Positions 58,274 to 64,000 of a stretch of DNA of 64,000 nucleotides are shown here, one piece after another. The translations under genes were made by a program, and so were the position numbers. The notes below the pieces were generated by a model. The model was not told the origin of the DNA. It worked only from the letters and a program-made list of their open reading frames with translations, and ran no database searches. The stretch's first letter is position 1; the number at the start of each line of letters is the position of its first letter. Origin of the DNA: Panagrolaimus kolymaensis (taxonomy: Eukaryota; Nematoda; Chromadorea; Rhabditida; Panagrolaimidae); NCBI GenBank assembly GCA_028622995.1, contig JAJQJQ010000044.1, forward strand, positions 372,001 through 436,000, in the 5' to 3' direction.

Positions 58274-60206
58274 TTATGAAATAATTTTAAACGTAGGTTT
58301 ATCGATTTGAGGCTTCCAAGTATCCAACTTTGCTTTCATTTGAGCTTTGAATTCTTCGACATTCATTTCTTCAATCAAATCACTCAAATCAATCTTGACC
58401 ATAGCTTTTGGAGCAAGAGACTTCTGAAAATATTAAATTATAAGTAGCAACAGAAGAGCAAAAAGCTTACAGTAAGAACATCAAATAATGAATCAGCAAG
58501 GATGGGATCTTTGAGAAAGATAATTTCAAGATATTTGATTTTGTTGCTTTGAGGAAGTGAAATTGGTTTATTTGGATAAAGAGGATGAATTCCACGAACT
58601 TTTGCACTGAAATATGTAAACAAACTCCAAAGAAATTATAAAGAAAAAACATACCGAAAAATTTCCACATTTGGAAGATGGATCAACAATTCACTGAGAG
58701 AAATCACTTTAGAACAATCATTATTTTTAACGAGACCATCAATTGAATTCCAATCTTTTACTTTTCCTGATTTTGTTAACCATTTAAAGTGAGTACTTGA
58801 ATAAGCAAAAGGTCCAGTCAAAATAAGAAGTGCTTCCATTCGATAACACTGGTATAAACCACCTGTCCCTGTGATATCAATTGAATTTGTAATCCAAAGA
58901 GGTTTGTCAATTGTAATCATTTCCATTTCATTATCAAACATGATTTTGTTATTATCAACAGTCAGTGTGATTTTATCATCAGTTCCAACATGAAAATCAT
59001 CAACCATCAAGTAAGGATTCTTCTGACAAAAAAATTTGCAAGTACGTTCAAGCTTCTTCCATGTTTCAGCATCGGCATTTTCACGAATGTAACACATGTG
59101 TGGATATGGAAGAGCGGTATACTGTCGTTCGACGTTTTCATCATTGTAAATAACCTTCGTAAGTTGTTTTGGAGCCGATGATTTCTTAAATGGAACAGAT
59201 TCACCTTGAATAATTTCGATTATTGATGCGAAGGAAGCTATCCAAGATAGAACATGTTGAACCTTTGTCTTCTTTTTGACCAGATGAGCGACATTTCCAA
59301 ATGTTGGCATCTTTTCACCAGATTCAATAACCATTTGATTGTAGAGGTTTTGAAAGGTATCAGATTCATCTTTGAAATGAACATGGATTGAACCTTCTGG
59401 ATAAACATGCTTCTGAAACATTGAATTACACAAAGTAAAAAACATTCAAAAAGTTTACCTTGACAAAATTAAAAAACAAATTAGCATCCAATGGACCATC
59501 GACATTGTTGAGATTCAATTCCATTATCATCTGCTTCCATGTAATTGCAAGTAGCTTTTTCATTGTATCAGTGGTGATGTGGCAATCTAACATTCTAAAA
59601 AACATAACAGAAAATAAAAATATCAGAGAAATATAAAAATGATTACCGAATAACCTTAGCATTTGGTACCATAGCTAATACATCTTCCAATGGAACTAAA
59701 GCTTTATCAAAACGAGAAATAATTGAAGACGTTGACAAGTCGAAATATTCAACTTTTCGAGATTTAGTTAATAGTTTGAAATCAAAGAATGGTATATTCA
59801 TATTGTCAATTGTTATTTCTTTAGCATCACTTCTAACAACCTTATTAAAAAGTTGAACATCAATGTTATTACCACGAATATCAAAAATTTGACGGAAGAA
59901 TATGTTGAGTTTTTTTGTTAACCAAATGTTGCTGGAATTCATCAGGAATATTTGAAGTACATCATCATCCATAAAGTCGATACATCCACCATAAGTTACA
60001 TTTTCAATTCGTTGCTTTGTTTCATTGATTTCAATATTGTCAATGATAAGATATGGAGCTTCTTTGTAAAAATGCTTACAGGAACGATCCAACTTTTGTT
60101 TGGTTTCAGCATCAGCTTCTTGAATGACGTAGTTGATGAGCTTCTCAGGAAATGGAAAATCTTGATGTTTGAAATTTGAAAGATTGAACACAAGTTTTTC
60201 AACCAT
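58274..60206 (-). CDS. Two-module F-box-like protein (copy D)
   Basis: Exons 60206-59647, 59594-59459, 59412-58655, 58606-58471 and 58423-58274 give about 579 residues, all in frame. Module 1 starts MVEKLVFNLSNFKHQDFPF; module 2 starts YNDENVERQYTALPYPHM. Its exon 3 is nearly identical at DNA level to exon 4 of the chimeric gene next door (61686 and below) until about the F-box end, after which they diverge. The linker has VKKKTKVQHVLSWIASFAS, a basic then amphipathic piece not found in copies A-C. Ends PTFKIIS. Confidence 0.8.
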
Positions 60207-60538
60207 TTTCAGCGACAAACTTTTTCAAAGAATGAAATTACTTGAAAATCCTTATATCATTTTTGTTTTAGGAATGAAATAAAAAAAATGAAGTTGCAAA
60301 ATTTGCATAAATTAAAAACGCATCCATGGACAAAACTATAAAAAGCAGAGGGCTAAAACTTTTGCTCAAATCAATAATCAACAAAATGTTTAATTCCTAT
60401 CAAAGATTTCATTAACATTTAGGCAAGTAAAAGTTCCAAAGTGTTATAACTCAAACTTTATTATTAAATTTTCAAACGTAAACATTCAAAAAACAAGAGA
60501 ACACAATAATAAAACAAATGTAAAACTTTATGAAACAA
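60207..60538. other. Spacer with plus-strand TATA-like site
   Basis: TATAAAAAG at 60337-60345 on the plus strand is followed by a short frame only (an ATG near 60385 with a stop after eight codons). No gene is called. Confidence 0.35.
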
Positions 60539-63084
60539 TTAAAACATAATTTTAAACGTAGGCTTTTCGATTTCTGGCTTCCAAGTATCCAACAAAGTTT
60601 TCATTTGAGCTTTGAATTCACCAACATTCATTCCTTCAATCAATTCACGAAAATCAAGTTGAATATGAGCTTTAGGAGCAAGAGATTTCTAAAAAAGTAA
60701 TCATATTAACAAATTACATCAAAAATACTGTAAACTAACTAACCTTTAAGACGTCAAAAAGTGGAGGAGCAAGAATTTTTTCTCTAAGAAATAGAAGTGA
60801 TAATTGCTTGATATTATTGAGTTGAGGAAGAATAATAGGCTGAATTGCATTTTGAGGATTTATTCCACGTACTTGAGCACTAAAATCCAAACTTATTAAA
60901 CCAACAATAAAATAAACAAGAAACCAAAACATACCGAACAATTTCAGCATTCGGGAGTTGAGACAATAATTCATGGAGAGAAATAACTTTATCATTATCA
61001 TTTTTGATGAGACTGTGAAGAGAATCCCACTTTAATACTAATCTTGATTTGGTAAAAAATATGAAAGCCATCTTTGAAAAAATAAGAAAGTTAATTGAAA
61101 TTTCTTTGGCATAAATTTGGCAATTTAAATGGAAATGATAGGTTTCACTTGCGGTGATATCAAGGGAATTTGTAATCCAAAGAGGTTTTGCTATTTCTTC
61201 ACGATTTTCGAACACTAACTTCTTATTATCAACCATTAGAATAGTCTTATTATCAGCTGTAAAACGAAGATCATCAACCATTAAGTAAGGATTCTTTTGG
61301 TAAAAAAATTTGCAAGTACGTTCAAGCTTCTTCCATGTTTCAGCATCGGCATTTTCACGAATGTAACACATGTGTGGATATGGAAGAGCGGTATACTGTC
61401 GTTCCACGTTTTCATCACTGTAAATAACCTTCGTAAGTTGTTTTGGAGCCGATGATTTCTTAAATGGAACAGATTCACCTTGAATAATTTCGATTAGTGA
61501 TGCGAAGGAAGCTATCCAAGATAGAACATGTTGAACCTTTGTCTTCTTTTTGACCAGATGAGCGACATTTCCAAGCGTTGGCATCTTTTCACCAGATACA
61601 ATAACCATTTGATTGTAGAGCTTTTGAAAGGTATCAGATTCATCTTTGAAATCGACATGGATTGAAGCTTCTGGATCCACATGCTTCTAAATAAAAAGAA
61701 ATATAAAGAATTTAGATTATTGTAAAGGTTTACCTTGACAAACTTAAAGAAAAGGTTGGGACAGAGTGGACCATCAATGCTATTGAGACACATTTCAGTA
61801 ATCGGTCGTTTCCATGGAATTGCGAGTACCTTAATCAATGTTTCAGGAGTAATGTGACAATCACCCCCAGATATGGTAGGCGCATATCCGTTTCTTCTGG
61901 CATGAGCTTTATCGTTGGAGGTAATATAATAGAACTAAAACATAAATCAAGTTTAAGATGGCATATTTCCAACAAACTAACCGTATAACCATAAGTTGAA
62001 TTTTCGTGTTTGGTGACAAGAAAATATTGAAAACCATTATGAGTTGCAACACCAATAGCTTTATCAAGAGGAAATACAGCTTTAAAGAGTGCACCACGAT
62101 CACCTAGCCCATAAAGAGAACGAACATCATATTCATTTGCTATAATACCAGCTTGTTTATCAAAAGAAGCAATGATATCACCACTTTGAACATCATACAG
62201 GACGTTTTGAGGTTGACCACCTTTATCAATATCATGTTTGACAGGAAAGTTCAAAACACCGCTATGAACCAAAAAGCTGGTTTTATCAATTCCATGTTTT
62301 GTGAATCGATGAAAAACAAGACGATTGTTCTTATTGAAATTAGAATTATCACGAATTCGAAGACAATACAATGAACCAAGATCATGGAAGCAGCTTGAGA
62401 TGTTACTTTTTTCAGTAGATTGAAAATCATTCCATGTAACAGCAACAGAACCTTTTGATACTGGACGACCAGATAGAGGTGGAATTTGAAAGAGTTCAAA
62501 ATTGAATGGTGTTTTATCCCCATCGTTCTTTAAAGAAATCTTGTAAAATTGAGCTCCATCGCTTACCATAACGAATGTTTGAGTTGCTTTTGGACATGAA
62601 CTAGTTGAGTTTAGCCTAAAAATTGGCAAATTAGTAACAACCTTTAACAACAATACATAGTAAATTCGAGCAAAAGAGATCTTCAACAAAGAAAATCAAT
62701 GTTAATAAAAGCAAAAAGTCTTCCATATTAGCTATAGATTACTTTACCAAAACAGAACATTCAACATTACCCAAACAAAAAAAAAGAAACAAAAGCTTAC
62801 ATATTGATGGTAGAAGGTCCAGTCATACTTGAATACCAATTAGTCTTAGCATAAGCAAAATGAGCAATACCACATTTATCATCCATATGAAAAACATCAA
62901 GCTTATTCAAGGTAACATCTTTATTGTCTTTATTTGCAATATCAGCAAAAGTAGGATCACGAAAACCAGGGAAAGCTGTTGTTGTTGTAGGCGATTTTGT
63001 TGTTGAAGGTGTTCCAGCACAATGAATTCCATGAACGAGCACGAGTAACGGTATAATATACCGAATCAACGAAGGAGGTTCCAT
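60539..63084 (-). CDS. Chimeric gene: secreted-protein domain joined in frame to an F-box-like module
   Basis: Exons 63084-62801, 62615-61982, 61934-61734, 61686-60935, 60879-60744 and 60688-60539 give about 718 residues, all phases consistent. The first part has a signal peptide (LIRYIIPLLVLVHGIHC), a Thr-rich linker (TTKSPTTTTAF), and a ~280-residue domain of unknown family with SCPKATQTFVMVSDGAQF and YGYTFYYITSNDKAH. Within exon 3 the sequence passes from NGYAPTISGG into DCHITPETLIKVLAIPWK, which is exon 2 of the F-box-like family; exons 4-6 are a complete module 2. The family's own exon 1 (module 1) is missing. Whether one protein is made, and where it would go, is unknown. Alternatives: pseudogene by deletion, or a misjoined sequence. 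Confidence 0.65.
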
Positions 63085-64000
63085 GAAACCAAGAACAAGC
63101 CAAAGAAACACTTTCTAAAAAAAAATTGAAGATTTGATTGATTGAAGAGAAAAGGCAGCGACTTACCACAATGAACGATTTTCTTTGACGAATGAAGATT
63201 TTTATTGAATATTTGAGCCTTTTATAAACTTCTTGAATGTATGCAAATTTTTATGGAAATTTATTGATGAGACCATTCTTAGCCGTTCAATAAGCGAGCT
63301 TTCTGCAACATTTGATTTCCCTTGATTTGGCTGCCTAAATTCACAAAAAGATTAGATGGTTTGAATAAAAATGAAGAAGAAAATTACTTTATTATTCATC
63401 ATAAAAAATTGTCACAAAAACAAGATGCAAGTACAAACAAAATAAGCAACAAGCAAAAACAAACTATAAAATCAAGCAAGATTCTCAACATTAACAATTT
63501 GCCCGCATTTTGCCAAACAACAAAATTTAGGGCACACTCATTTTCGACAACTACCGTAAACACTAATATTCAAACAATCATCGATGGATCATCATCATCG
63601 TTGTTGTTTAATCAATAACTTTCTCATCCGAATTTGTTCTCATACAAGTTAAGCCTAAAATGATTTTAGTTCATTTCGATAAAAAAGAACATCACAAATA
63701 TGCGGAAGATCCTTGCATAATTATCTGACTCTCTTTCTGTTGAATGCTTTTTTCAAAAAAAATTCAAAGCTTTATCCGATGCAATTGAATTTCATATTTT
63801 ATAGTTTCACGTTGCTTCTTATTCTTTAATGAGCTTTAAATTTGATAAATCTCTTCTTTTTTTTCTTTTTCTAAGCAGTTGTTGTTATTATTTTTATAGC
63901 ATTTTTTTTATTGTTGAATGAATGAACAAAAAATTGATTAACTCTCTCCTCACTTGCTAGAAAGACAATAAAGCTTTTTTTCATCATCAAAAAAAGAAAA
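63085..64000. other. 5' region of the chimeric gene and beyond
   Basis: A possible 5' untranslated exon ends at a donor near 63166 (minus). Open frames at 63169-63111 and 63322-63618 have no family signal. Beyond 63300 only AT-rich DNA is seen. Confidence 0.45.
63218..63227 (-). promoter_or_regulatory. TATA box
   Basis: TATAAAAGGC on the minus strand, upstream of the untranslated exon of the secreted-protein/F-box-like chimera. Confidence 0.55.

Overview
The window looks like nematode nuclear DNA. It is very AT-rich, introns are short (about 45-75 bp, GT...T-rich...AG), exons are small, and the gene families fit: a receptor tyrosine kinase with a novel ectodomain, VWA and C-type-lectin remnants, an N-terminal fragment of cytochrome P450, a core histone with an intron, and expanded F-box-like and Cys-rich zinc-module families. 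Clade IV (Panagrolaimidae or a relative) is my guess from the look of the families; nothing here proves it. Exon borders come from GT-AG sites, reading frame and comparison between paralogues inside the window. No search was run.

Layout. 1-7.7 kb: no convincing gene; AT-rich DNA with a set of short hairpins whose arms carry GATAGTAA/TTACTATC. 7.7-9.6 kb (+): a two-module F-box-like gene. 10.2-12.0 kb (+): an ABHD17-like serine hydrolase. 12.3-22.3 kb (-): four tandem copies of a Cys-rich zinc-module gene, two intact (12.3 and 20.6 kb), one shortened by an internal deletion (14.6 kb) and one with a frameshift (16.5 kb). A Helitron fragment and a 48-bp minisatellite lie between copies 3 and 4. 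23.9-24.4 kb (-): a small single-RRM protein like CstF-64. 25.75-27.75 kb (+): a second two-module F-box-like gene. 29.4-33.0 kb (+): a secreted protein, a Gln/Gly/Tyr repeat protein and histone H2B. 33.3-51 kb: a mosaic of three single-module F-box-like genes, a truncated fourth, a 12-exon receptor tyrosine kinase (-), a Gly-rich secreted peptide, many decayed gene copies (P450, VWA, kinase, lectin, Gly-rich) and several non-autonomous DNA transposons, including a 1.06-kb near-perfect palindrome. 52.7-63.1 kb (-): hAT-like elements plus a tandem series of units [small secreted gene + two-module F-box-like gene]. The first unit has a premature stop, the second is intact, and the third has lost its first exon and is joined in frame to a secreted-protein gene.

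The window mainly shows rapid gene birth and death. The F-box-like family contains proteins with one and two modules, and the two-module form keeps identical exon sizes and phases in both halves, so it arose by internal duplication. The most unusual items are the in-frame chimera at 60.5-63.1 kb, the transposon insertions whose target sites can be read from duplicated or paralogous flanks, the palindrome able to form a ~500-bp RNA duplex, and the minisatellite that carries a cUUCGg hairpin in every unit.
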